DNA from: Synechococcus sp. BO 8801
GTDB taxonomy: Bacteria; Cyanobacteriota; Cyanobacteriia; PCC-6307; Cyanobiaceae
NCBI RefSeq assembly: GCF_002252675.1
Contig: NZ_NQKY01000011.1
Span: forward strand, 1 to 64,000
DNA length: 64,000 nucleotides
Reading direction: 5' to 3'
Below the pieces are notes generated by a model that saw only the letters and a program-made list of their open reading frames with translations, was not told where the DNA came from and searched no databases. Of this stretch, positions 36,370 to 44,123 are shown piece after piece (positions within the stretch are counted from its first letter, which is position 1; every line of letters begins with the position of its first letter). The position numbers were made by a program, and so were the translations under genes.

Positions 36370-36706
36370 CGGCCCGGCGGGTGCCCAGCAGAACCTGTTT
36401 CACGCTGCCGTTGGCCTGGAGGGACAGCACCAGCAGATAGGCCGCCAGAAACAGAATCCCGCCCACCGCGGCCAGCAGGCCAAGGCCCAGTCCCTTGGCG
36501 GAGAAGTCATCTCTCCAGGCCACCCAGAGGCCCGTGAGCAGCAGCATGCCGAGGAAATCCAGATCGAACTGCCCGGGCCAGCCCATCGCCCGAACGTCCG
36601 CGATGAAGACACGCACCAGGTCGATGCCGTGGTGCGGCACCACCACCAGCGTGTAACCGGCCACGGCCAGCCACAGCAGCACGAGAGCGGCACGAAAGGC
36701 GGTCAT
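36362..36706 (-). CDS. Small integral membrane protein
   Basis: 114 aa, three predicted TM helices: FRAALVLLWLAVAGYTLVVV, LDFLGMLLLTGLWVAW, and GLLAAVGGILFLAAYLLVLSLQ. WxAWRDDFSAKG between helices 2 and 3 is reminiscent of small DUF2834-like proteins, but I cannot assign a family with certainty. The ATG MTAFRAAL was chosen because upstream in-frame sequence is polar and lacks family character. Function unknown. Confidence 0.7.
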   Translation of the reverse strand: MTAFRAALVLLWLAVAGYTLVVVPHHGIDLVRVFIADVRAMGWPGQFDLDFLGMLLLTGLWVAWRDDFSAKGLGLGLLAAVGGILFLAAYLLVLSLQANGSVKQVLLGTRRAAT

Positions 36707-36810
36707 GGTGGAAGGGTCCAGCGGAGCAATCCTCCAGTCTGGAGCGATCCGCCGAATTTCTCGGCTCTCCCGATGACATGTCGGGGTGACGGGGCCATGC
36801 GGCCTGGCCG

Positions 36811-38925
36811 TCACTTCATGATCAGCACATCCACCCCCGGGGTCCGGCTGCGCACCAGGACGCCCACGTCGTGGTCGCCGCGGTGGAACTGCAGGTTGAT
36901 CTCCTCGTCCCCCAGGCGCAGTCCGTTGAAGTCGAGGACGTTCAGCCCCATCGGCAGGGTGGGGTTGCGCAGACGCACCTGCACACGGCCGCTGCCCTGG
37001 TCGCGCTCGATCGACATCCCGGTGATCGCCTCCAGCAGGCCGAACACGCTGGCGCTGGCCCAGGCCTGGGGGCTGCAGGCCACCGGGTAGGAGGTGGGCC
37101 CCTCCTCTTCCCGGCGCTGGAAGCCGCAGAACAGCTCCGGCAGGCGGTACATCGGCAGGGCACAGGCGGTCTCGAACATCCCCGTGAGGATCTGCAGCGC
37201 TTCGGAGCGATGGCCGTAACGGGCCAGGCCCATGGCGATCAGGGCGTTGTCATGGGGCCAGACGGAGCCGTTGTGGTAGCTCATCGGGTTGTAGCGACGC
37301 TCCCGTTCATCGAGGGTGCGGATGCCCCAGCCGTTGAAGCTGGAGGGGGCCATCAGGCGCCGGGCGATCGCCGCCGCCGCCTGGGGACTGGCGATGCCGG
37401 TCAGGAGGCAATGGCCGGCATTCGAGGCGCGCACCTGGCAGGGCTCACCTGAACCATCCAGGGCCAGGGCATAGGAATCGATCGACGGCGTCCAGAAGGC
37501 CTGATGGAACCGTCGCTTCAGCGCGGCGGCCTCCTCCAGGAGCCCATGGGCCTCGCTGGTCCGGTCCAGGCGCTCCAGGATCGAGGCGTACGCCCGACGC
37601 GCCCCGTAGACATAGGCCTGCACTTCACAGAGGGCGATCGAGCCTTCCGCCAGACGGCCATCGGCGTGGTGGATGGCGTCGTCGGAATCCTTCCACCCCT
37701 GGTTGCGCAGTCCCCCCTGGGAAGCCCGCCTGTAGTGGACGAACCCATCCGCACTGGAGGCCTCGGCCCGGCGGATCCAGGCCATCGCCGCCTCCAGCTC
37801 CGGCAGCAGCCCGGCGATGAAATCGCGATCATCACTGCGGCGCAGATAGTCGCCCGCCAGCATCAGAAACAGGGGCGTGGAGTCGACGGCACCGTAATAA
37901 CTGGCGAACGGCACTTCTCCGAGGGCCGCCATCTCGCCGAGCCGCGCTTCGTGCAGGATCTTGCCGGGCTCCTCGTCGTGCGCCGGATCCTCCACGAGGG
38001 CCTGGTTGCTGGCCAGATAGCCCAGCACCCCCCGTGCCAGGCGGGGCTCCACCATCAGCATCTGGCGCGCCGTGATCAGGCCGTCCCGGCCGAACGGACA
38101 GCTGAACCAGGGAATCCCGGCGTACGGGTAGAGCCCATCCTCCACCCGGCTGGCCAGCAGGTGCACATCCGAGAAGGAACGCATCAGCCAGCTGTTGAAG
38201 GCCGGGCTATCGGTGATCACGGAGGCCGCGCTGCGGCGGGCGTCGCGGAACCACTCGATCGTGGCGGTCATGGCGGCGCTGTAGTGCTGCTCCGCGCCCA
38301 GGGGCTGATCCGTGGGCTGGAAATCCAGCACCAGGTAGAGCCGGCGGGTCTGGCGCGGCTCCAGGGTGAGCACCAGAGCGACGTGATCCCCATCGACGTC
38401 CTGGACCGGATCGCTGAGCCGCAGGACCGTGAGTCGATCCTCCCCGTCCAGGCCCCTGTACGTGAGCGCGAGCGTGCCAGGCCCGCCCTGGACAATGCGG
38501 CCGCGCTGCAGGCGCTTGTAGCCCCTCACCTCGAAGATGTCCCGGAAGTCGGCATCCAGCCGCACGCTCAGCGGGATCTGGATGGGCTTCTCCTCATAGC
38601 TGGTGAAGCAGAACTGCTGCAGGAACGCCGTCGCCGTCAGGACCGTGCTGCGCTCCAGATGCAGGGTCATGGCGGCGGAGCCACCGGCCCCGTCCTCGTT
38701 GTTGCTGAGATGGCTGACCAGCACGCCCACCGCCCCACGCTCGGTGGCGCCCAGCACCACTGGCGGCCGGTTCCAGAGCAGAACCTGCAGCCGGCTCACA
38801 TGGCGGGTGCCGCGGAAATAGATGCCGGTGTCGTGCTGCAGTTCCGGGCAGATCTCGCCGCGGGAATCCAGGATCGCGAAGGTTTCCTCGTTCTTGAGAA
38901 CGTAAGGAGGCAGCGGATCAGGCAT
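36811..38925 (-). CDS. Amylo-alpha-1,6-glucosidase / GDE-family debranching enzyme
   Basis: 704 aa. N-terminal beta-sandwich (YVLKNEETFAILDSRGEI...YFRGTRHVSRLQVLLWN) and C-terminal (alpha/alpha)6 barrel with GIPWFSCPFGRDGLITARQML, YYGAVDSTPLFLMLAGDY, FVHYRRASQGGLRNQGWKDSDDAI, and RYNPMSYHNGSVWPHDNALIAMGL. This GH133-like family removes branch or stub glucose residues from glycogen/maltodextrin; several members act on unknown oligosaccharides, often beside glycosyltransferases. Eight-base overlap with the upstream glycosyltransferase gene implies a two-gene operon. Start: ATG MPDPLPPYVLK. Confidence 0.92.
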   Translation of the reverse strand: MPDPLPPYVLKNEETFAILDSRGEICPELQHDTGIYFRGTRHVSRLQVLLWNRPPVVLGATERGAVGVLVSHLSNNEDGAGGSAAMTLHLERSTVLTATAFLQQFCFTSYEEKPIQIPLSVRLDADFRDIFEVRGYKRLQRGRIVQGGPGTLALTYRGLDGEDRLTVLRLSDPVQDVDGDHVALVLTLEPRQTRRLYLVLDFQPTDQPLGAEQHYSAAMTATIEWFRDARRSAASVITDSPAFNSWLMRSFSDVHLLASRVEDGLYPYAGIPWFSCPFGRDGLITARQMLMVEPRLARGVLGYLASNQALVEDPAHDEEPGKILHEARLGEMAALGEVPFASYYGAVDSTPLFLMLAGDYLRRSDDRDFIAGLLPELEAAMAWIRRAEASSADGFVHYRRASQGGLRNQGWKDSDDAIHHADGRLAEGSIALCEVQAYVYGARRAYASILERLDRTSEAHGLLEEAAALKRRFHQAFWTPSIDSYALALDGSGEPCQVRASNAGHCLLTGIASPQAAAAIARRLMAPSSFNGWGIRTLDERERRYNPMSYHNGSVWPHDNALIAMGLARYGHRSEALQILTGMFETACALPMYRLPELFCGFQRREEEGPTSYPVACSPQAWASASVFGLLEAITGMSIERDQGSGRVQVRLRNPTLPMGLNVLDFNGLRLGDEEINLQFHRGDHDVGVLVRSRTPGVDVLIMK

Positions 38926-39991
38926 GCACCGGGATCCGGTGGACGTTGTTGTGGCAGCGACTGGCCTGGATCAGGTGCCGGTAGAGCTGCTCATAGTCCT
39001 CGGCCTGACGACTGACCGAGAAACAGACTTCGAAGTGGCTGCGGACCCGGGCGCGGTCCAGCTGCTCCAGCCGGCCGATCGCGGCAATGGCCTCCTCGAT
39101 CGAATCCACCAGGAAGCCGTTGATCCCATCGAGAATCACCTCGGGGGTCGAGCCGTTGCGCCAGGCGATCACGGGCGTGCCGCAGGCGTTGGCCTCGATC
39201 ATCACCAGGCCGAAGGGCTCCGGCCAGTCGATCGGGAACAGCAGGGCCAGGGCATCCGCCAGCAACTCCTGCTTGCCGTCATCGTTGACCTCGCCGATGA
39301 ATTCCACCAGCGGATTGTTGAGCATCAGTGGTTCGATCTGCTCATGGAAGTAGGTACGATCCACAGGGTCGATCTTGGCCGCCACCTTCAGTGGCAGCCC
39401 CACCGCCGTGGCGATCGCGATGGCGCGATCGAGCCGTTTCTCCGGTGAGATGCGACCGACGAAGGCCAGGTAGGGGGAAGGGGAATCCTGGTAGCGATAG
39501 AGGTCGGTGGGCAGCCCGTGGTAGACGGTTCCCAGCCAGTTGGCCTGGGGTACGGGCAGGCGCTGGAACTCCGAGATGGAGACCAGCGGCATCTGATGGA
39601 AATGGCTGTACAGCTTCGTCTGCTCGGGGGCATGCAGGGGGCCGTGCACCGTGCTCAGGTGGGGCACCCCGAGCAGTGACGCCAGGGGGAAATGGCCATG
39701 GCCGTTGTGAAAGTGGAGGATGTCGAAGTCATCGTGCCTCTTCACCACATGATCAAGCTGAATGGCCTCATGAACGCTGGGATCACCGCCGTTTCCGCTC
39801 TGCCGCAGGGACTGCGGGACACAGGGGAACAGCTCCGCACTGGTGAGGGAGTCGCCGCTGGCAAACAGCACCACCTCATGGCCGCGGCGGACCAGTTCCT
39901 CGGTGAGGTAATGAACGACCCGCTCCGTTCCCCCATAGCCGATCGGCGGAACTCTCTCATGGAGCGTTGAAATCTGCGCGATTCTCATCAT
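38918..39991 (-). CDS. GT4-family glycosyltransferase
   Basis: 357 aa GT-B glycosyltransferase. N-terminal GYGGTERVVHYLTEELVRRGHEV (acceptor-side Gly-rich loop), inter-domain YLAFVGRISPEKRLDRAI, and the donor-site motif PEPFGLVMIEANACGTPVIA with the E-x7-E spacing of GT4 enzymes. The lack of TM segments points to a cytosolic, possibly glucan- or glucosylglycerate-related enzyme; substrate unknown. Start: first of two adjacent ATGs (MMRIAQIS) with AGGAAGGGG seven bases upstream. Overlaps the debranching-enzyme start by eight bases. The leader RNA contains competing helices (see regulatory entry). Confidence 0.92.
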   Translation of the reverse strand: MMRIAQISTLHERVPPIGYGGTERVVHYLTEELVRRGHEVVLFASGDSLTSAELFPCVPQSLRQSGNGGDPSVHEAIQLDHVVKRHDDFDILHFHNGHGHFPLASLLGVPHLSTVHGPLHAPEQTKLYSHFHQMPLVSISEFQRLPVPQANWLGTVYHGLPTDLYRYQDSPSPYLAFVGRISPEKRLDRAIAIATAVGLPLKVAAKIDPVDRTYFHEQIEPLMLNNPLVEFIGEVNDDGKQELLADALALLFPIDWPEPFGLVMIEANACGTPVIAWRNGSTPEVILDGINGFLVDSIEEAIAAIGRLEQLDRARVRSHFEVCFSVSRQAEDYEQLYRHLIQASRCHNNVHRIPVHA

Positions 39992-39997
39992 CACCCC

Positions 39998-40050
39998 TTC
40001 CTGCGTCAGGACTTTCACTCCCTTTAACCTTATGCAGGAATCCCCTGACG
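39998..40050 (-). promoter_or_regulatory. Possible structured 5' leader of the glycosyltransferase mRNA
   Basis: Reading the minus strand, CGTCAGG (40050-40044) can pair with CCTGACG (40010-40004), and TTCCTGC (40040-40034) can pair with GCAGGAA (40004-39998), which contains the Shine-Dalgarno of the gene. The helices interleave (a-b-a'-b') and share one base, so they form a pseudoknot or are alternatives. Second helix would hide the ribosome site. Seen by eye only; not a known riboswitch class. Confidence 0.3.
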
Positions 40051-40095
40051 GATGCTGACAGTGCAGATCTGCTGCAGTCCGGCCGGTTGCTTTGC

Positions 40096-40563
40096 TCAGA
40101 TCAAGGGAATGCGCTGCAGCGAGAGGCTGGAGAGCAGCACGACGGCTGCCCACAGATCGGAGGCCATGGCGATCGTTTCCTTCCCGTTGCGCTCGGCGCG
40201 GAACGTGTGTTGGACGCCCGCCAAGGCATAGAACACACCGCCGGCCAGGGCCGCGGCGGAGCTCCACGATGGCTGGATCAGGCTGGCCAGGCCAATCAGT
40301 CCGATCGACAGATTGGCAAAGCCGAGTTCCCTGACAAGCACCAGAGAATCCTCTGATTTGAGAGAAAGAATCACCTCGGCCGTATAGCGGGGCTGCAGAA
40401 TCTGGCGCAGGCCCGCCATCCCCAGGCGAACGCCCACGGACCAGAACACGAACCACTTGCCGACCAGGGCCGGCGTGAAGGCGGCCTGGCCCGCCAGCAC
40501 CTCCACGCTGATGCCGGCCACCGGCAGAACGAGCATGAGGGCGAAGACGATGACGAAGTACAT
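40096..40563 (-). CDS. Membrane protein, DUF6790-like
   Basis: 155 aa, four to five TM segments. MYFVIVFALMLVLPVAGISVEVLAG, then GKWFVFWSVGVRLGMAGLRQILQPRYTAEVIL, which resembles small membrane proteins grouped as DUF6790, and RELGFANLSIGLIGLASL, LAGGVFYALAGVQHTFRAERN. Function unknown. The ATG MYFVIV was chosen; upstream in-frame sequence is Arg/Gly-rich shadow of the PepSY gene region. Less GC3-biased than surrounding housekeeping genes. Same strand as the PepSY gene and 44 bases downstream of it. Confidence 0.72.
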   Translation of the reverse strand: MYFVIVFALMLVLPVAGISVEVLAGQAAFTPALVGKWFVFWSVGVRLGMAGLRQILQPRYTAEVILSLKSEDSLVLVRELGFANLSIGLIGLASLIQPSWSSAAALAGGVFYALAGVQHTFRAERNGKETIAMASDLWAAVVLLSSLSLQRIPLI

Positions 40564-40607
40564 GCCGGCGGCCCCTGGGGCGGCTCCTGACGGTACCCAG
40601 ATCCGGC

Positions 40608-41123
40608 CTACTCGGCGCGCTTCTGCTCGAGGACCCTGCCGGTCGCGGCATCGATGGTGATCTCCATCCGTCCGCCCGGACCGGCGACCTTGGCATCCCA
40701 CACCCTGCGGCCGTTCTCCGTATCCAGATCGATCGCGATCACCCGGCCCCCGGGGACGGCGGCCGCGGCGGTCTGGATCGCCTGCTGGACGGTGACCGCC
40801 GGTCCGGGTCCCATGGCTTCACGGGGGATCGACTCCCGTTCCTGCCGGAGGACCGCCCCTGTGGTGGCGTTGAGGTAGATCTCGCTGCCGGTGTTGTCGG
40901 GCCTGCGGACCAGCACCTCCCACACCGCCCGGCCGCCTTCGAGGCCGGGATCGATGTCGACGACGGTGCCTCCGGGGACCCGCTGCAGGGCAATGGCGGC
41001 CGCCCGGGCGGCGGTGATTCCGGCGCTGTTGCCGGTGGCGCTGGCCAGCGCCTGAGGGGCGCCCAACCCCACGCCCACGGCAAGGGCGAGGGTGGGGATG
41101 GAGAGGCTGATCCGACGAGCCAT
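40608..41123 (-). CDS. Secreted protein with two PepSY-type repeats
   Basis: 171 aa. Signal peptide (MARRISLSIPTLALAVGVGL...ALA) and two PepSY repeats: AARAAAIALQRVPGGTVVDIDPGLEGGRAVWEVLV...TGAVL and VQQAIQTAAAAVPGGRVIAIDLDTENGRRVWDAKV...TGRVLEQ. The two halves align well, an internal duplication. PepSY domains are often periplasmic inhibitors or regulators of peptidases or parts of membrane reductases. Alternative ATGs lie 8 and 12 codons upstream; the chosen one gives the cleanest n-region. Diverges from selO. Confidence 0.85.
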   Translation of the reverse strand: MARRISLSIPTLALAVGVGLGAPQALASATGNSAGITAARAAAIALQRVPGGTVVDIDPGLEGGRAVWEVLVRRPDNTGSEIYLNATTGAVLRQERESIPREAMGPGPAVTVQQAIQTAAAAVPGGRVIAIDLDTENGRRVWDAKVAGPGGRMEITIDAATGRVLEQKRAE

Positions 41124-41241
41124 CGCACCGGTCCGCAAGGCAGTCATCCGCGAGGCCATCAACGTAACGCTGCCGTCCGCGCCCCGCTCCCTAGGGTCGG
41201 CCACCGGCCCCGCCACCGCGCCACCCCCGCGCCAGTCACCG

Positions 41242-42705
41242 ATGTCCGCCCGGCCCAACCCCCTGCTGGGGCTGCCCTTCGTGGGCGCCCTTGAGGATCT
41301 CGGGCCGGAGTACTGGGATGTGGTGGAGGCGGCGGCGTTTCCGCTCACGCGCCTGCGGTTCCGCAACGACCCCGTGCTCCACCTGCTGGGTCTCGACCCA
41401 GCCCGTGTCAGCGACGACGACATCGAGGCGGCCTACGGGCGATTCGAGGGCCGCATGCCCCTGCTGGCCCTCCGCTACCACGGCCATCAGTTCGGCACCT
41501 ACAACCCCCTGCTGGGGGACGGCCGCGGCTTCCTCTACGGCCAGCTGCGCGATCGCCACGGCCAGCTGCAGGACCTGGGCACCAAGGGGTCCGGCACCAC
41601 CCCCTGGAGCCGGGGCGGTGACGGCCGCCTCACCCTCAAGGGCGGGGTGCGGGAGGTGATCGCCGCCGAGGCCCTGCACCGCCTCGGCGTCACCACCAGC
41701 CGCACCCTGTCGCTGATCGAGACCGGTGAAGACCTCTGGCGCAGCGATGAGCCCTCCCCCACCCGCAGTGCGGTGATGGTGCGCCTGGCCCGCACCCACC
41801 TGCGCTTCGGTACCTGCGAACGACTGCTCTTCCGTCGTCAGCCGGCCCAGCTGGAGCGGCTGCTGCGCCACGTGGTTGCCGTCCACTACCCGCACCTGGC
41901 GGCGATCCACAGCGACGGCGAGCAGCTGCTGGTGGGTTTCTACGCCGAGCTGGTGCAGCGGCTGGCGCGGCTGGCGGCCGAATGGATGGCGGCGGGCTTC
42001 ATCCATGGGGTGCTCAACACCGACAACATGTCGCTGGCCGGCGAGAGCTTCGACTACGGCCCCTTCGCCTTCCTCCAGACCTGGGATCCGGGCTTCACCG
42101 CCGCCTACTTCGACCACGACGGCCTCTACGCCTACGGCCGCCAGCCGCTCGTCTGCCAGCACAACCTGCGGCTGCTGCAGGAGCCCCTGGCGATGCTGCT
42201 GCCCCGGGCTCCCCTGGAGGCGGCGCTGGAGCCGTTCGGCGAGGTCTACGACGCCCACTACCGCCGCTGCCTGCTCCGCCGCCTCGGATTCGACGCCGCC
42301 CTCCTCCCTGCCGGGGGGCTGGCTGATCTCCCCGATCCGGTGCCCCCCACCCTGCGGCTGCTGGCCGGTTGGCCCGTGGCCTACGGCGCGTTCTTCGCAG
42401 GCCTGGCCCAACGCATCCGGACCGGCGGGCTGCCGGCTACGGCCGAGGACCTGGAGCCTTTCGTGGCGGAGGCTCCGGCGCCACCAAGGGCCGAATGGCT
42501 CGCCTGGCGGGACAGCTGGTGGCACTGGAGCCAGGCCGTGGCCGCCCCGGAGGGCACCACCGCCGAGGCCGCCATCAGCGCCTGCCTGCAGCGCTGGAAC
42601 CTGCCGGAGACGCCGGTGCGGCCGGTGATCGAACGGATCTGGGCGGCGATCGATGAACAGGACGACTGGAGTCCCCTGCAGCAATGGCTGGCGCGGACGG
42701 TGTGA
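41242..42705 (+). CDS. selO: SelO/YdiU family protein adenylyltransferase
   Basis: 487 aa. Pseudokinase-fold enzyme that transfers AMP to protein Ser/Thr/Tyr and is tied to redox stress in the characterised homologue. Seen: RYHGHQFGTYNPLLGDGRGFLYGQ, DLGTKGSGTTPWSRGGDGRLTLKGGVREV, HGVLNTDNMSLAGESFDYGPF with the catalytic/metal Asn and Asp residues, and the C-terminal QWLARTV region. No selenocysteine codon is visible at the end. ATG MSARPNPLLGLPF fits the family N terminus; an earlier in-frame start would add 50 non-conserved residues antisense to the PepSY gene. Confidence 0.93.
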   Translation: MSARPNPLLGLPFVGALEDLGPEYWDVVEAAAFPLTRLRFRNDPVLHLLGLDPARVSDDDIEAAYGRFEGRMPLLALRYHGHQFGTYNPLLGDGRGFLYGQLRDRHGQLQDLGTKGSGTTPWSRGGDGRLTLKGGVREVIAAEALHRLGVTTSRTLSLIETGEDLWRSDEPSPTRSAVMVRLARTHLRFGTCERLLFRRQPAQLERLLRHVVAVHYPHLAAIHSDGEQLLVGFYAELVQRLARLAAEWMAAGFIHGVLNTDNMSLAGESFDYGPFAFLQTWDPGFTAAYFDHDGLYAYGRQPLVCQHNLRLLQEPLAMLLPRAPLEAALEPFGEVYDAHYRRCLLRRLGFDAALLPAGGLADLPDPVPPTLRLLAGWPVAYGAFFAGLAQRIRTGGLPATAEDLEPFVAEAPAPPRAEWLAWRDSWWHWSQAVAAPEGTTAEAAISACLQRWNLPETPVRPVIERIWAAIDEQDDWSPLQQWLARTV

Positions 42706-42817
42706 TCGGTGCGGGTCCGCCGACGGTGGAGACGGCCCGTGTCAGGGGCTACAGCCGACCCAGGCGGCGTCTTCTACAACACCTCGAAGCTCAGGCTTTC
42801 TCCATCGCAGCGATGCC

Positions 42818-43006
42818 ATGACTTCCGAACAGGCCGCCCAGCTCATCGACAACACGCTCGATCTGGTGCATCAGCGCCTGCTGGATCTGGAGTCGCAATC
42901 CCTCGACCATGAGCACAGGGCCCTGGCGGCGGAATTCCGTGAGTGGCGTCAACCTTCCGGCGGCCACATCGACCTGATGGTGTTTCCCGGACTGGCCGAA
43001 TCCTGA
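42818..43006 (+). CDS. Small hypothetical protein
   Basis: 62 aa: MTSEQAAQLIDNTLDLVHQRLLD followed by a charged helix (EHRALAAEFREWRQ) and a short hydrophobic end (DLMVFPGLAES). No family recognised. Likely soluble and all-helical. Located 112 bases after selO on the same strand; the spacer contains no obvious gene. Convergent with the GNAT gene with a four-base gap. Confidence 0.55.
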   Translation: MTSEQAAQLIDNTLDLVHQRLLDLESQSLDHEHRALAAEFREWRQPSGGHIDLMVFPGLAES

Positions 43007-43010
43007 GGCT

Positions 43011-43502
43011 TCAGCCTCCATCAGGGAGCGGCTTTTCCCAGAACTGGGCCCGGCCCATGGCGGGGTCCAGCTGATAGGGACGGAACCCGGCACTCCTGTA
43101 GGCGCCCTGGGCCGCCCCGTTCCCCTCCAGCACCTCCAGGGTGAGCTTGCAGCAGCCGAGCCGCCGGGCGATCAGCTCCGCCCGCTGCAGCAGTCGCCGC
43201 CCCACCCCCTGGCGGCGGAAGTTGCTGTCCACCACCAGATCGTGCACGTTCAGCAGGGGCCGGCAGGCGAAGGTGGAGAAGCCTTCCAGGCAGATGGCCA
43301 GCCCGGCCTGCTCCTCCCCCGCGAAGGCCAGGATCCCGTGGGCCGAAGGCCGGCGGGCCAGGGCGTCGACCAGATTCGCCCGGGTGAAGCCGGACAGGCC
43401 CTGGCCACCGCCCATGGGGTCGCGGGCATAGGCCTCCATCAGGCTCAGAACTGCAGCGGCGTGGGCCGGGTTGGCGAAGTCGGCCTCGAGAATATCGATC
43501 AC
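43011..43502 (-). CDS. GNAT-family N-acetyltransferase
   Basis: 163 aa. Acetyl-CoA pyrophosphate-binding loop RRQGVGRRLLQRAELIARRLGC in motif A after LLNVHDLVVDSNF, and the terminal EVLEGNGAAQGAYRSAGFRPYQ strand-loop. Starts with GTG (IDILEADF follows); another GTG lies three codons upstream, and no ATG is available. Substrate unknown. It begins about 15 bases after the DUF2062 stop, so the two are probably cotranscribed. Confidence 0.87.
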   Translation of the reverse strand: MIDILEADFANPAHAAAVLSLMEAYARDPMGGGQGLSGFTRANLVDALARRPSAHGILAFAGEEQAGLAICLEGFSTFACRPLLNVHDLVVDSNFRRQGVGRRLLQRAELIARRLGCCKLTLEVLEGNGAAQGAYRSAGFRPYQLDPAMGRAQFWEKPLPDGG

Positions 43503-43516
43503 CGCAGACACCCTGC

Positions 43517-43951
43517 TCAGGAGGCCCGCTGGCGGCGCTCCAGCCACCGCAGGCAGAGGAAACCGCTGAGCGTGGCCGCCACGACCCCCACCACCGCCGA
43601 GCCCAGCAGCAGGCGGGAGGTGAAGTCCCAGCCCAGCTGGCGCAGGGTCTCGTGATGCAGGGTCAGGCGTCCCGGCCAGCCCTTGCCCGGGCCCAGCAGC
43701 AGGCTGCCCAGCTGGTAGTTGAACCAGATCAGGGGGATGTCGGTGATCGGATTGCTGATCCAGGTCCCGGCGGCGGCCAGCAGGTGGTTGCCCCGCACCA
43801 GGCTGGCCAGGCCCACCCCCAGCAGGGTCTGGAAGCCGAAGATCGGGAAGCAGCCCATGAACACCCCGGCCGCCAGCCCCCGGGCCCGCTGGCCGTGGCT
43901 GCCCTCCTGGCGCCAGACCCATTCGATGGCCTGGCGGAAGCGACGTTTCAG
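43517..43951 (-). CDS. DUF2062 membrane protein, start uncertain
   Basis: Two TM helices with the DUF2062 core: QEGSHGQRARGLAAGVFMGCFPIFG-type N part, LASLVRGNHLLAAAGTWISNPITD, and SRLLLGSAVVGVVAATLSGFL. The conserved basic/helical lead-in (FRRFRQAIEWVWRQEG in the frame) lies upstream of the first canonical start codons (GTG 43864, ATG 43858). No ATG, GTG or TTG exists between that GTG and the in-frame stop at 44113. I placed the start at a CTG before KRRFRQ, which restores the family N terminus; a frameshift near 43920, where an out-of-frame ATG occurs, is the alternative. Confidence 0.65.
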   Translation of the reverse strand: MKRRFRQAIEWVWRQEGSHGQRARGLAAGVFMGCFPIFGFQTLLGVGLASLVRGNHLLAAAGTWISNPITDIPLIWFNYQLGSLLLGPGKGWPGRLTLHHETLRQLGWDFTSRLLLGSAVVGVVAATLSGFLCLRWLERRQRAS

Positions 43952-44123
43952 GGTTCGCAGGGCCAGAAGTGGAGGTCCGGGCGCGGAGGGTGGGGCATCC
44001 GGCCAGCCGCGGAGGGCCGTGGCGAACGCCGCAAAAACGTTAAGGGAGGGAATCCCCCGCTGCCCGGCGGCCAGCCCGGGCGTGGCTGTGGCTGTGGCGG
44101 GACGTCCCGCCTAGCGTCCCTGA

